From Dehalococcoidales bacterium (GTDB taxonomy: Bacteria > Chloroflexota > Dehalococcoidia > Dehalococcoidales > UBA5627), in NCBI GenBank assembly GCA_041656115.1, contig JBBAED010000003.1, positions 1 through 64,000 on the forward strand: DNA of 64,000 nt, written 5' to 3'. The first letter of the stretch is position 1; every line of letters begins with the position of its first letter. This document shows positions 18,485 through 26,763 of the stretch, one piece after another. Under the pieces are notes generated by a model. The model made no database searches, was not told the DNA's origin, and saw only the letters and a program-made list of their open reading frames with translations. The position numbers and the translations under genes were made by a program.

Positions 18485-19609
18485 TTGGTGTCGTGTGATA
18501 CACTCTATGTACCACTTGTTGGGGTTAGTGTTTTGAGTATAAAGATTCATTATACATGGGGCGCTTTTGGGGTGCTTTTTGCAACGATTGTAGCTTTGCA
18601 ATACGCCGAGGACTATTCGTTCTTTTCCAGAATACTTTTTGGGGTAGTGGTCGCACTAATCTTTTTTGCAATAATCTTTTTGCGGGAACTCTTGTTGGCG
18701 AAGGTTATCTTCCGCAGGGAACTGCAATTAAAAAAAATAACCCTTTTCTTTTTTGGCGGGGTTTATAAAGAAAGCGCCGATAAATATTACTCGATTCACC
18801 CGCCGCTTCTTTATCTTTCAAAATTTCTGTTTAACTTCTTGCTGGCGGCGTTATTTTACGGGCTTTACGCGACCTTTGTCGATATAGACCTTTTGGTTTT
18901 GGCAAGGGCTTCTCAGGCATTTACTTATATGTTCTTCTTATTTTTTATAGCTCATTTTATTCCGATTTACCCCCTTGACGGCGGGGAAATCGTGCGCTTG
19001 TTATTATGGAAAAAGACCCGTAATTATTACCGGGCAACGCGTATTGTCAGCGTGATAGGGTGGGCTTTCGGTTTAATTTTAATTTTTGCCGGGGTAATGC
19101 TTCTGATTATAACCGGACAGTGGGCGATTGACCTACTAATAGTCCTGTTTGGTTTTACCGTTTATATCGCCGCGGGATTTACGCGTAAACAAATGCGGAT
19201 TCATGATGTTTTAAAGCCGATTGAGGCTGAAGATGTCATGACAAGGGAATTTGCGATTATACCTGCGCAATATACGATTCGGCGCTTAATTCGAGAGGTT
19301 GTGCTTATTAAAAGCTTGCATTATGTTCTTATTGTTGAAAATGACAGATTGCAAGGGATTTTAACCCTAAAACAGATTAAAAAGGCTCTGCGCAAAGGAA
19401 AAGCGGATGCTTTGGTAATCGATTTTATGACTCCTTACTCCCAAATGCGGACTGCCTTCAGACAGCAAGCGGCAAACGAGTTATATGACGATATGTATCA
19501 ACAAAACATTGAGTACGTGCCGATTGTAGAGGGTGAAAAAGTAGTTGGGGTTGTCAAAATGCGCGCCTTAATGAATGCTTACAAAATTCGCTCCGGATTC
19601 GGGCTGTAA
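18485..19609 (+). CDS. Site-2-protease-like (M50) membrane protein with CBS pair, zinc motif lost
   Basis: 374 residues. The N-terminal ~230 form an M50 membrane core ending in IPIYPLDGGEIVRLL, the usual N/H-PxxPLDGG motif with its aspartate (D165). The other half of the active site, HExxH, is replaced by RELLL at 67-71 (FLRELLLAKV), followed by the normal-looking ITLFFFGGVY. Two CBS motifs occupy about 245-370 (EDVMTREFAIIP and IDFMTPYSQM). It is therefore a likely pseudoprotease. The start is uncertain: TTG at 18485 or TTG at 18533 (LSIKIHYTWG), the latter closer to family N-termini; neither has a good ribosome-binding site. Confidence 0.82.
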   Translation: MVSCDTLYVPLVGVSVLSIKIHYTWGAFGVLFATIVALQYAEDYSFFSRILFGVVVALIFFAIIFLRELLLAKVIFRRELQLKKITLFFFGGVYKESADKYYSIHPPLLYLSKFLFNFLLAALFYGLYATFVDIDLLVLARASQAFTYMFFLFFIAHFIPIYPLDGGEIVRLLLWKKTRNYYRATRIVSVIGWAFGLILIFAGVMLLIITGQWAIDLLIVLFGFTVYIAAGFTRKQMRIHDVLKPIEAEDVMTREFAIIPAQYTIRRLIREVVLIKSLHYVLIVENDRLQGILTLKQIKKALRKGKADALVIDFMTPYSQMRTAFRQQAANELYDDMYQQNIEYVPIVEGEKVVGVVKMRALMNAYKIRSGFGL

Positions 19610-19627
19610 ATTTTGCACCAAAACAAT

Positions 19628-21070
19628 TTATTCTGTTAATTCTTTTAGCGGCAGCGTGTCAATCAGTTTAACTTCACGGCTTTCGGTGTAGTAAACTCGC
19701 CACTGCACTTTAAACCAATGGAAGGGTCTTTGCGCTTGTGATCTGATATGCAGCCTAATATCATTGGGGTTACCGGTTTCCCAAAACACGCCTCTGATGC
19801 CTGTCGATTGAGTTCCCGTTTCAATCTCGACCTCATAATGGTTGCGTTCAATTCCGCTTGGCAGTAACCCTTGTCGGTAAACGTTCCAAAAAACTTGCAC
19901 CGTGCTTCTGGGAGCGGCTCTGGTTTTAATACGTATGCGTCCGTCTTCAAGGTTTTGAAGATTAACCCAACCGACCTCCGTAACACCGCTAAAGAGCGGA
20001 AAAGAAACCTTTTGGCTTGTTTGGAAGATATCCCGAATGCCCTCAATTTCATTTTCTCCGACAATATCCTCCCAGCTTTGCCATTTGAAGTAGGATTCGT
20101 TAAAGTGGCTTATTGTGCCGCTGGCAACCGGTATTCCCCCCACCACATCATCCCAATAATCCGTTCCCGGCAGGAGGGCGGATTTGTGCTCAAAAGAACC
20201 GGCTCGGCCGAGAACCGAAAAATCCATAACGCCGCCGAAAACATATTTTAATATTTGGTCTGCCAAGTTAGCGGCTAATTCCGTTTCCGTGTTAAAGTCG
20301 TTGTGGCCGTATTCGCCGTAATAAATCACATCCGCACCGTCGGCGTACTGGCATGAAATAGGCACTATTTTATCGTCCATATCCCTGGGTAAGAGGTCAA
20401 CCCCGCCGGAATCAAACTGAGGGCTTAACGGATACGATTCGGCTGAAACCAAAGCCAGCCAACGCTTGTTTTGGGCGACCCATAACCCGTCGGCGGAACT
20501 GTCGTAGTGGGCTAACGAATTAAGCACTCCTTGATCGGGGATTAAAAGCTGGACCCCTTCGTATCCCAAATTAGTATCTCCGCCGATAAAATAATAATCG
20601 GTGAGGCTTTTAATCGGGCTGTTAACCGTTACAACCATTGCTACCTTTTCGGCAATGTTTTCGATATTATGGGCTACGGCATAAAGGGCGGCTTTGCCTC
20701 CCATGCTGTGCCCAATCAGAACCAAATTGCTTTTACCGGAAAAACGCTTGTTTATATCCTTGGCGACATTGGTTGCCCAAGTTTCGATATCTACTTTATT
20801 GGCATAAGATCTGTTTAATGTATCGGCGCTGATTTTAATATTGGGGTTTTCGCGCTCGTAGCGTGCGATATACTCGGGAAGTTTATCCCAGACCATATCC
20901 TCAAGCGGTTGAGGCATTCCGGCATTACTGTTAAAGCCGTGCAGAAAAACAAAGTTAATCTCTTTAATATCGTAATCTTCCGCTGCCTGCACGGTTATCG
21001 GTGCAGAGACCCCGGATAACATTGCAACCGAGACTATACTTACTATCAGTGCCGTTATCAGTTGTTTCAT
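19628..21070 (-). CDS. Exported alpha/beta hydrolase (lipase-like)
   Basis: 480-residue secreted protein with a Sec signal peptide (about 1-29, ending VQAA). The hydrolase domain follows: INFVFLHGFNSNAG (oxyanion region) and nucleophile elbow LIGHSMGGKAAL with serine near residue 122. KIVPISCQYADGADVIYYGEYGHNDF holds the likely catalytic histidine, near 257. The C-terminal ~200 residues look like a separate beta-rich domain of unknown type. Esterase or lipase is the best reading; the substrate is unknown. It is divergent from the large surface protein gene at 21.3 kb, with about 190 bases between them. Confidence 0.8.
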   Translation of the reverse strand: MKQLITALIVSIVSVAMLSGVSAPITVQAAEDYDIKEINFVFLHGFNSNAGMPQPLEDMVWDKLPEYIARYERENPNIKISADTLNRSYANKVDIETWATNVAKDINKRFSGKSNLVLIGHSMGGKAALYAVAHNIENIAEKVAMVVTVNSPIKSLTDYYFIGGDTNLGYEGVQLLIPDQGVLNSLAHYDSSADGLWVAQNKRWLALVSAESYPLSPQFDSGGVDLLPRDMDDKIVPISCQYADGADVIYYGEYGHNDFNTETELAANLADQILKYVFGGVMDFSVLGRAGSFEHKSALLPGTDYWDDVVGGIPVASGTISHFNESYFKWQSWEDIVGENEIEGIRDIFQTSQKVSFPLFSGVTEVGWVNLQNLEDGRIRIKTRAAPRSTVQVFWNVYRQGLLPSGIERNHYEVEIETGTQSTGIRGVFWETGNPNDIRLHIRSQAQRPFHWFKVQWRVYYTESREVKLIDTLPLKELTE

Positions 21071-21262
21071 GGCTGCCTTTGTAACAAATTGCGGTTATTA
21101 ATACAGCGTAACGCCGATTAAAGCCATAATATCACCGACATATTCAATAATTCAAGTAATTCGAGTTACCGGAGGGCTAACGCCGGGATGTTTAATATGG
21201 TAAAATTGCGTATAATTATGGATATACCAGAATAGTTTTATTTTACTGATACGGGGTGTGCC

Positions 21263-24148
21263 ATAAAAACGATACATAAAATCATTGCAATTATAATCGC
21301 TTTATCGGTTTACGCTATTCCGGTAGGTACTTCGGTATCGGCGGCGGGGATTGGTTTTTGGTCGCTTTCTGATAGCGGCGCTACGGCGGATTTAAACGCT
21401 GTTTGGGGGGCAAGTAAGGATAATATTTATGCCGTCGGTAAAGCAGGGACCGTTTTGCATTATGACGGCGCAAATTGGTCTTCGGAGGCAAGCGGTGTCA
21501 GCTCCGATTTATACGGGATATGGGGCAGCAGTGCAAATAATATTTATGCTGTCGGTAAATCAGGAGTTATTACACACTACAACGGCACAAGTTGGTCTTT
21601 AGAAACAAACGGAATTAGCGCCGATTTGCACGGGATATGGGGCAGCGATGCAAATAACATCTATGCCGTCGGCAATTCAGGCATTATTACACATTACGAC
21701 GGCACCGGTTGGTCCGCCGTAACAAGCGGAGTTAATGCCGATTTATACGGGATATGGGGCAGTGGTGCAGATAACATTTATGCCATCGGTAAATCGGGCA
21801 TTATCACACACTATAACGGCACAAGTTGGTCTTTGGAAACAAGCGGGGTCAGCACCGATTTGTACGGGATATGGGGCAGCGGTGCGGATAACATCTATGC
21901 CGTAGGCAAATCAGGTACTGTTTTACGCTACAACGGTACCGCCTGGTCCGGCGTAGCAAGCGGTACCGCGGTAACCCTTAACGGAATTTGGGGGATCGAT
22001 AGTTCACACATTTTTGTTGTCGGGCAATCGGGTGTTATTTTAAGCTACGACGGGGCAGTGTTTGTCCCGATGGATAGAAATATTATCACCGAACTCCGCT
22101 CGCTGTGGGGATCCTCTTATTATAATCTGGTTGCGGTCGGGGATTCGGGGACAATCTTAAAATATGCTCCACCCGTAATTTCATCCGTTACCCCCAACGA
22201 GGTTTTGCAAGGAAAAACATTAAACGTAACCATCACGGGGGATAACTTCGGCGGGACAACTGCAATCACTTTCGGTGCCGGTATATCGGTTAACAGTTTT
22301 ACCTTAATCGGTAAAACTATAATCAACGTTAATCTAACCGTTACCTCGGGGGCTGTATTAGGCTCCAGAAATATAACCGTTACGACACCGAACGGCAGCT
22401 ATACGTTAGAGGCCGGTTTTAAAGTAAAACAGGCCCTTCCGTCTCTTACTTCGGTTGAGCCCGGACAAGGCAAGCAAGGCGAAACGTTAAATGTTACCGT
22501 TACGGGCAACAACTTAACGGGCGTTACCAAACTGGACTTCGGCAGCGGCGTTACGGTTAATAATTTTACCGAGCTTAGCCCGAATCAATTAATTGTAAAT
22601 ATATCCGTGGCTCGGGATGCTGCCGGCGGTTTCAGAAATGTAGCTGTTACCACTTCGGGCGGTAACTACACGTTAATAAACGGGTTTACGGTGATGCAGG
22701 CCCCGCCCGTAATTGATTCCACTGATCCAAACAATGCCCGCCAAGGGGAAACATTGGATGTTTTGCTTAGCGGTTCCGATTTTAGTAACGCAACCGCATT
22801 CTCGTTCGGTGCCGGTATTTCGATAAATGATTTTACGGTAAACGACAACAATTCCGTTAATGTTAATATTACTGTTTCACCCAATACCGATATCGGGGTC
22901 AGGGATGTAACAATTACCACCCCCGGCGGCAGTTATACGCTGTCAAACGGGTTTACCGTTAAACAGGCACTGCCGGAAATTTTAACGGTTGAACCAAATT
23001 TGGGGCGCCAGGGGGAAACTTTAAACCTGACAATTACCGGTGATAACTTTATCGGTGCGAATATGCTCTATTTCGGTATCGGCATTTCAGTTAACGGTTT
23101 TAATGTTCTCAGTTCTCATCAAATAGCGGCAAATATCACCGTTTCCGCCGATGCCGCCGTCGGGCTCAGAGATGTTGCGGTGGGGACCTCCGGCGGCACT
23201 TTTATCCTTGCGGATTGCTTTACGGTCAAACAGGCTTCGCCGCTTATTAAATCGGTTAGCCCTGCAAACGGTAACCGCGGTTCGACTGTTTCCGTAATTT
23301 TAAACGGCAATAACTTGGACGGGGCATTATCGGTTGTTTTTGGTGAAGGTATTACGGTAAGTGAATTTATTACCATAAGCCCCTCACAGTTACAGGTAAA
23401 TATTGTCATCGTCCCCGATGCCGAAACGGGGCCGAGAGATGTTTCCGTTATTACCGCGGGAGGCAGTTTTACCCTTTCCGGCGGCTTTACGGTAAAACAA
23501 GAACTGCCTCTGATTACGGGTTTGAGTATCGGCAGCGCAAATCAGGGGGCAACATTAAATGTAACAATAACCGGCGCCAATTTTAACGGAACAAGTAAGG
23601 TCCAATTCGGTTCCGGAATCGCCGTTAATTCCTTTAATGCCGTTACCCCCGAGCAGATAGTTGTCGGCATTACCGTTGAAACCGGTGCCGCTGCCGGTAA
23701 ACGCGATGTAACAATTACCACTCCCGGCGGCAGTTCGGTATTTGCGGAAGGGTTTACGATCAAACAAGCCTTGCCTGTAATTACATCAATCAACCCGGAT
23801 AGAGGAGAACCGAGCACTTCAATGACAATTATTGTAAACGGCAGCAACTTGGCCGGTGCAACCTCGGTCAGTTTCGGAGATAGGGTTGAAATTATCGATT
23901 TTGCCAATATCAGCCCCACCCAGTTACGCGTAAACGTCAATATCAAGGCGGATGCATTATTGGGTCCGAGGGATATTATCGTTACAACCCCCGGCGGAAG
24001 CACAATATTTGGGCAGGGGTTTAATATCGAGCTAAAAACACGGAGTACGGCGGCTCTGATAACTATTTGGTCCGCTATTGCCGTAATAGCTGTGATTTTA
24101 ACAATAATCCTTAATGTTATCAGACGCAAAAGGGCATCCAAGTTATAA
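21263..24148 (+). CDS. Exported propeller-repeat / IPT-TIG surface protein with C-terminal anchor
   Basis: Large cell-surface protein, about 961 residues. A signal peptide is encoded from 21263 (IKTIHKIIAIIIALSV..., ending VSAAG), but its first codon is ATA. No ATG, GTG or TTG is in frame until TTG 21455, which lies inside the repeats. The N-terminal third has 39-residue repeats (YGIWGSxANNIYAVG-SG type), probably a beta-propeller. Then follow seven IPT/TIG domains of about 88 residues each, starting PVISSVTPNE and ending PVITSINPDR. One C-terminal TM segment with an RRKR tail anchors it in the membrane. The function is probably adhesion or recognition. Confidence 0.8.
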   Translation: MKTIHKIIAIIIALSVYAIPVGTSVSAAGIGFWSLSDSGATADLNAVWGASKDNIYAVGKAGTVLHYDGANWSSEASGVSSDLYGIWGSSANNIYAVGKSGVITHYNGTSWSLETNGISADLHGIWGSDANNIYAVGNSGIITHYDGTGWSAVTSGVNADLYGIWGSGADNIYAIGKSGIITHYNGTSWSLETSGVSTDLYGIWGSGADNIYAVGKSGTVLRYNGTAWSGVASGTAVTLNGIWGIDSSHIFVVGQSGVILSYDGAVFVPMDRNIITELRSLWGSSYYNLVAVGDSGTILKYAPPVISSVTPNEVLQGKTLNVTITGDNFGGTTAITFGAGISVNSFTLIGKTIINVNLTVTSGAVLGSRNITVTTPNGSYTLEAGFKVKQALPSLTSVEPGQGKQGETLNVTVTGNNLTGVTKLDFGSGVTVNNFTELSPNQLIVNISVARDAAGGFRNVAVTTSGGNYTLINGFTVMQAPPVIDSTDPNNARQGETLDVLLSGSDFSNATAFSFGAGISINDFTVNDNNSVNVNITVSPNTDIGVRDVTITTPGGSYTLSNGFTVKQALPEILTVEPNLGRQGETLNLTITGDNFIGANMLYFGIGISVNGFNVLSSHQIAANITVSADAAVGLRDVAVGTSGGTFILADCFTVKQASPLIKSVSPANGNRGSTVSVILNGNNLDGALSVVFGEGITVSEFITISPSQLQVNIVIVPDAETGPRDVSVITAGGSFTLSGGFTVKQELPLITGLSIGSANQGATLNVTITGANFNGTSKVQFGSGIAVNSFNAVTPEQIVVGITVETGAAAGKRDVTITTPGGSSVFAEGFTIKQALPVITSINPDRGEPSTSMTIIVNGSNLAGATSVSFGDRVEIIDFANISPTQLRVNVNIKADALLGPRDIIVTTPGGSTIFGQGFNIELKTRSTAALITIWSAIAVIAVILTIILNVIRRKRASKL
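21507..21980 (+). repeat. 117 bp tandem repeats inside the surface-protein gene
   Basis: The string CGGGATATGGGGCAG recurs at 21514, 21631, 21748 and 21865, an exact 117-base (39-codon) period. Near-identical DNA at synonymous positions points to recent duplication or gene conversion. Confidence 0.9.
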
Positions 24149-24197
24149 CCCAAAGCATGTGAAATTAAGATAGGCTTGCGAAAGTTTGAGCTTGAGA

Positions 24198-24274
24198 TGG
24201 CGACCCCGGGGGGATTTGAACCCCCGATCTCCACCGTGACAGGGTGGCATGTTAGACCGCTACACCACGGGGCC
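24198..24274 (-). tRNA. tRNA-Asp (GTC)
   Basis: 77 bases including an encoded CCA. On the minus strand the acceptor GGCCCCG pairs with CGGGGTC (one G-T), the discriminator is G, the anticodon loop is CCTGTCACG (anticodon GTC) and the T arm is GGGGGTTCAAATCCCCC. All four arms fold. The rest of the 320-base gap 24149-24468 holds only the rpsF promoter. Confidence 0.97.
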
Positions 24275-24429
24275 GTAATGTCTAAGATTTTGACATCACA
24301 AAGTCTATCAAGTATCCTAAAAACTGTCAAATCAATCGTAAACTCCAAGCTTCTTCCGAATGAAATATTATTTGAGATAAATTTAAAATCGGTATAAAGT
24401 GCCCGGCGTTGTTTGCAAATCTTTTTATA

Positions 24430-24438
24430 TGCTATAAT
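24430..24438 (+). promoter_or_regulatory. Extended -10 promoter of rpsF-ssb-rpsR
   Basis: TGC-TATAAT, with TATAAT at 24433-24438, lies about 30 bases upstream of the rpsF GTG. No strong -35 box is seen. Confidence 0.6.
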
Positions 24439-24468
24439 TAGCAATAAAATTTCTGAGGGGTTAAGTTA

Positions 24469-24825
24469 GTGGCCAGAGTAGTGACATCAAAAAGAAAAAA
24501 GAAAGAAATAATTAGCGTTGCCGGAGATGCGGAACAAAAAAGAAATTACGAATTGGTTGTAATTTTTGATTCCGGTTCTGCGGAAGAAAAGATAGAAACT
24601 AAAGTCGATGCTTTAAAACAAAGCATAGCCGATTTCGGCGGAGAGATATCCAGCGTGGAAGAATGGGGCAGGAGAAAATTGGCGTATCCGATTAAGAATG
24701 CCACAGAAGGTTATTACATTCTGACTCACTGCGTTATGAAACCTTCTCAGGTCGCCGATTTAGAGGGTAGGCTTCGTATAACCGAGCATGTTTTACGTCA
24801 TATGGTGATAAAGTCCGAAGATTAA
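24469..24825 (+). CDS. rpsF: 30S ribosomal protein S6
   Basis: 118 residues. The S6 core begins at NYELVVIFDS, about 24 residues in, after a basic N-terminal extension (RVVTSKRKKKE). It contains GGEISSVEEWGRRKLAYPIK and ends with the usual HVLRHMVIKSED. S6 binds S18 on the 30S platform. The GTG start has a GAGGGG site. First gene of the classical rpsF-ssb-rpsR operon. The N-terminal basic extension is slightly longer than usual. Confidence 0.96.
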   Translation: MARVVTSKRKKKEIISVAGDAEQKRNYELVVIFDSGSAEEKIETKVDALKQSIADFGGEISSVEEWGRRKLAYPIKNATEGYYILTHCVMKPSQVADLEGRLRITEHVLRHMVIKSED

Positions 24826-24866
24826 TTTTATTTATGCGATAGACGAGAAAAAGGAGAGCTACCGGA

Positions 24867-25271
24867 ATGGCGAATTTAAACAAAGTTATGATTATAGGGA
24901 ATGTGGGTGGTGATCCGGAGATGCGTTATACTCCCAGCGGGAATCCGGTGACGTCCTTTCGCATTGCTACAAATCGAATCTATACCACACCCGAAGGGGA
25001 ACGCAAACAAGAGACCGATTGGTTTACCGTAGTTACTTGGAACAAACTGGCCGAACAGTGCAATCAGTTCCTTGCCAAGGGCAGGCTTGTCTATGTCGAG
25101 GGAAGGTTACATAACCGCAGCTGGGAAGGTCAGGACGGGCAAAAACGCTTCAGAACCGAAGTGATTGCCAACAGGGTAACATTTTTAGATAAACAATCTT
25201 CATCTATGGGTGAAGAAAGGGACGACGAGCCGGAGACGGTTGAGATTGAACCTGATGATATACCGTTTTAA
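24867..25271 (+). CDS. ssb: Single-stranded DNA-binding protein
   Basis: 134-residue SSB with an N-terminal OB fold: MANLNKVMIIGNVGGDPEMRYTPSG, then TDWFTVVTWNKLAEQCNQFLAKG and VYVEGRLHNRSW. The C-terminal acidic tip ends DDIPF, which recruits repair and replication proteins. The disordered linker is short compared with E. coli. It sits between rpsF and rpsR with an AAAGGAG site. Confidence 0.97.
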   Translation: MANLNKVMIIGNVGGDPEMRYTPSGNPVTSFRIATNRIYTTPEGERKQETDWFTVVTWNKLAEQCNQFLAKGRLVYVEGRLHNRSWEGQDGQKRFRTEVIANRVTFLDKQSSSMGEERDDEPETVEIEPDDIPF

Positions 25272-25319
25272 CGGCATAACAAAGCAGAAAAATATTATAG
25301 GGTAGAGGATATATAACTA

Positions 25320-25805
25320 GTGGCTAAACGAATTGTTTCCAACACGAGAAGAACCGGTTCATGGAGAAGCGGCGGGAAGTTTACTTCACGCAGAAAGGTT
25401 TGTGCGTTCTGTACCGGGAGAATAAAAGAAATCGATTATAAAGACAATACAATGCTCAGCAACTATATTACCGATCGCGGCAAGATTGAACCGCGCCGCC
25501 GGACCGGTACTTGCGCCAAGCATCAAAGGGCGTTGGCGGTTGCTATTAAAAGGGCTCGTCATATTGCACTGCTTCCCTTTGCTCCCGAGCATATCAGCTT
25601 AATGGGTGATGTCGCTTCAATCAGAATTGCTCCGCCTAAAGCCGAACAGGCTAAACCGGAGGCCGCCAAAGAAGTCAAGGAAGCGGTTTCTCAGGAAGCC
25701 CCTGTAAAAGAAGAAGCGGTTAAGGCAGAAGAAGTTGAGGCAGTTCAGGAAGAAGCTGTCGAGACTGCTGAGCCTAAAGAAGAGGAAACCGAGGTTTCCG
25801 AATAG
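25320..25805 (+). CDS. rpsR: 30S ribosomal protein S18 with long acidic C-terminal tail
   Basis: 161 residues, about twice the usual S18. Residues 20-97 are S18: KVCAFC (C28, C31) and [10 protein letters not shown] (C65, H68) give a zinc-binding form, and [17 protein letters not shown] is the S6-contact helix. Residues 98-161 are a low-complexity Ala/Glu/Lys/Val tail (for example [16 protein letters not shown]) with no counterpart in standard S18. GTG start; third gene of the operon. The tail is in frame with the domain and ends at TAG, so it is not a sequencing artefact of the stop. Confidence 0.94.
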   Translation: MAKRIVSNTRRTGSWRSGGKFTSRRKVCAFCTGRIKEIDYKDNTMLSNYITDRGKIEPRRRTGTCAKHQRALAVAIKRARHIALLPFAPEHISLMGDVASIRIAPPKAEQAKPEAAKEVKEAVSQEAPVKEEAVKAEEVEAVQEEAVETAEPKEEETEVSE

Positions 25806-25933
25806 GAATAACCCACTCCTAACCGGAGGGTTACTTACAAAAATATAAAAAATAATTCTGTCCCCTTGCGTCGGCAATTTTTTAAGGTTGTCGCTGTAAG
25901 CGAGACGGATATGCATTTATTAAGGAGTTTATA

Positions 25934-26074
25934 GTGCCGAAGAGAACATACCAACCGAAAAGGATTCCCAGAAGAAGAGAGCACGGCTTCTTGGCTCGGA
26001 TGAGTACCAGGGGCGGAAGAGCTGTATTAAGAGCAAGAAGGCTCAGAGGTCGTAAGCGTTTAACCGTTGTTTAA
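25934..26074 (+). CDS. rpmH: 50S ribosomal protein L34
   Basis: 46-residue L34 starting at GTG with AAGGAG six bases upstream. Translation begins [19 protein letters not shown] and ends GRKRLTVV, a full match to the family. First gene of the rpmH-rnpA-yidD-yidC-khpB cluster that often lies near the chromosome origin; no dnaA gene or DnaA-box array is visible next to it here. Confidence 0.97.
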   Translation: MPKRTYQPKRIPRRREHGFLARMSTRGGRAVLRARRLRGRKRLTVV

Positions 26075-26165
26075 AAACTGCCGAAGAAGCAGCATTCATA
26101 TATCTCTTACTGATATTATCACCGTAACATTTCTAAGTATGTAATTCTGCCTCGTTGTTTGGATT

Positions 26166-26528
26166 ATGGCAAAAAAAGAACGTATTACTTGTACCTCGGA
26201 TTATCTCTCCGTGCATCGCAAAGGCAGGCCTTGGGGCAGCCGATTTCTGGTTGCGAAGGTTTTGCCGAACGGAATGGATTATTCCAGATACGGATATGTC
26301 GTCAGCAAGAAAATAGGCAATGCGGTTGTCAGGAATAAAACCAAGCGTTTGCTGCGAGAGATAATGAGGCAGGTTAACCTAAAACCCGGGTTTGATATAG
26401 TTTTTATTACCCGGGCGGGGATAGCCGATTTAGGGTATCAGGAATTAAAAAAGACGGTTTTGAGATTATTATCGCAAGCCGCTTTAATAACGGAGCACAA
26501 TGAAAAAACCATTTTTGATGTTAATTAG
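26166..26528 (+). CDS. rnpA: Ribonuclease P protein component
   Basis: 120 residues with the RnpA pattern: basic N-terminus, [27 protein letters not shown] (the RNR motif) and [10 protein letters not shown]. It assists the RNase P RNA in maturing tRNA 5' ends. It lies 91 bases after rpmH and overlaps yidD by 29 bases. The position agrees with the conserved cluster. Confidence 0.96.
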   Translation: MAKKERITCTSDYLSVHRKGRPWGSRFLVAKVLPNGMDYSRYGYVVSKKIGNAVVRNKTKRLLREIMRQVNLKPGFDIVFITRAGIADLGYQELKKTVLRLLSQAALITEHNEKTIFDVN

Positions 26529-26730
26529 GTTTTACCAGTTAACCATATCAAAGGTCTTGCCTTCCAGCTGTCGCTATTCCCCCACATGTTCGCAATATAC
26601 ATACGAGGCTATCGTTAGATTCGGTGTTTTTCGCGGTACCTGGATGGGCATGAAAAGAATTGCCCGTTGTCATCCCTGGCATGAGGGCGGGTTTGACCCC
26701 GTTCCGGAAGCAAACGGGAAGCCCCAATAA
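26500..26730 (+). CDS. yidD: Membrane protein insertion efficiency factor YidD
   Basis: 76 residues with the DUF37/YidD signature: [30 protein letters not shown] and [17 protein letters not shown], including the three conserved cysteines. It is thought to help YidC-dependent membrane insertion. It overlaps the rnpA 3' end, as in many genomes. Confidence 0.97.
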   Translation: MKKPFLMLIRFYQLTISKVLPSSCRYSPTCSQYTYEAIVRFGVFRGTWMGMKRIARCHPWHEGGFDPVPEANGKPQ

Positions 26731-26763
26731 TTAGCTGATTGGAAAAAGATTTTGAGTATTGAT

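Noticed and set aside
24198..24274. Protein-coding frame across 24176-24397 reading through the tRNA-Asp gene
   Set aside because: It is an artefact of translating the tRNA antisense; the tRNA cloverleaf is complete.
23542..24444. Long minus-strand frame opposite the TIG-domain gene
   Set aside because: It crosses the tRNA-Asp gene and mirrors the codon pattern of the plus-strand repeats; it has no family features.
25860..26166. Replication origin next to rpmH
   Set aside because: No dnaA gene and no cluster of TTATCCACA-type boxes was seen; rpmH alone is not enough.
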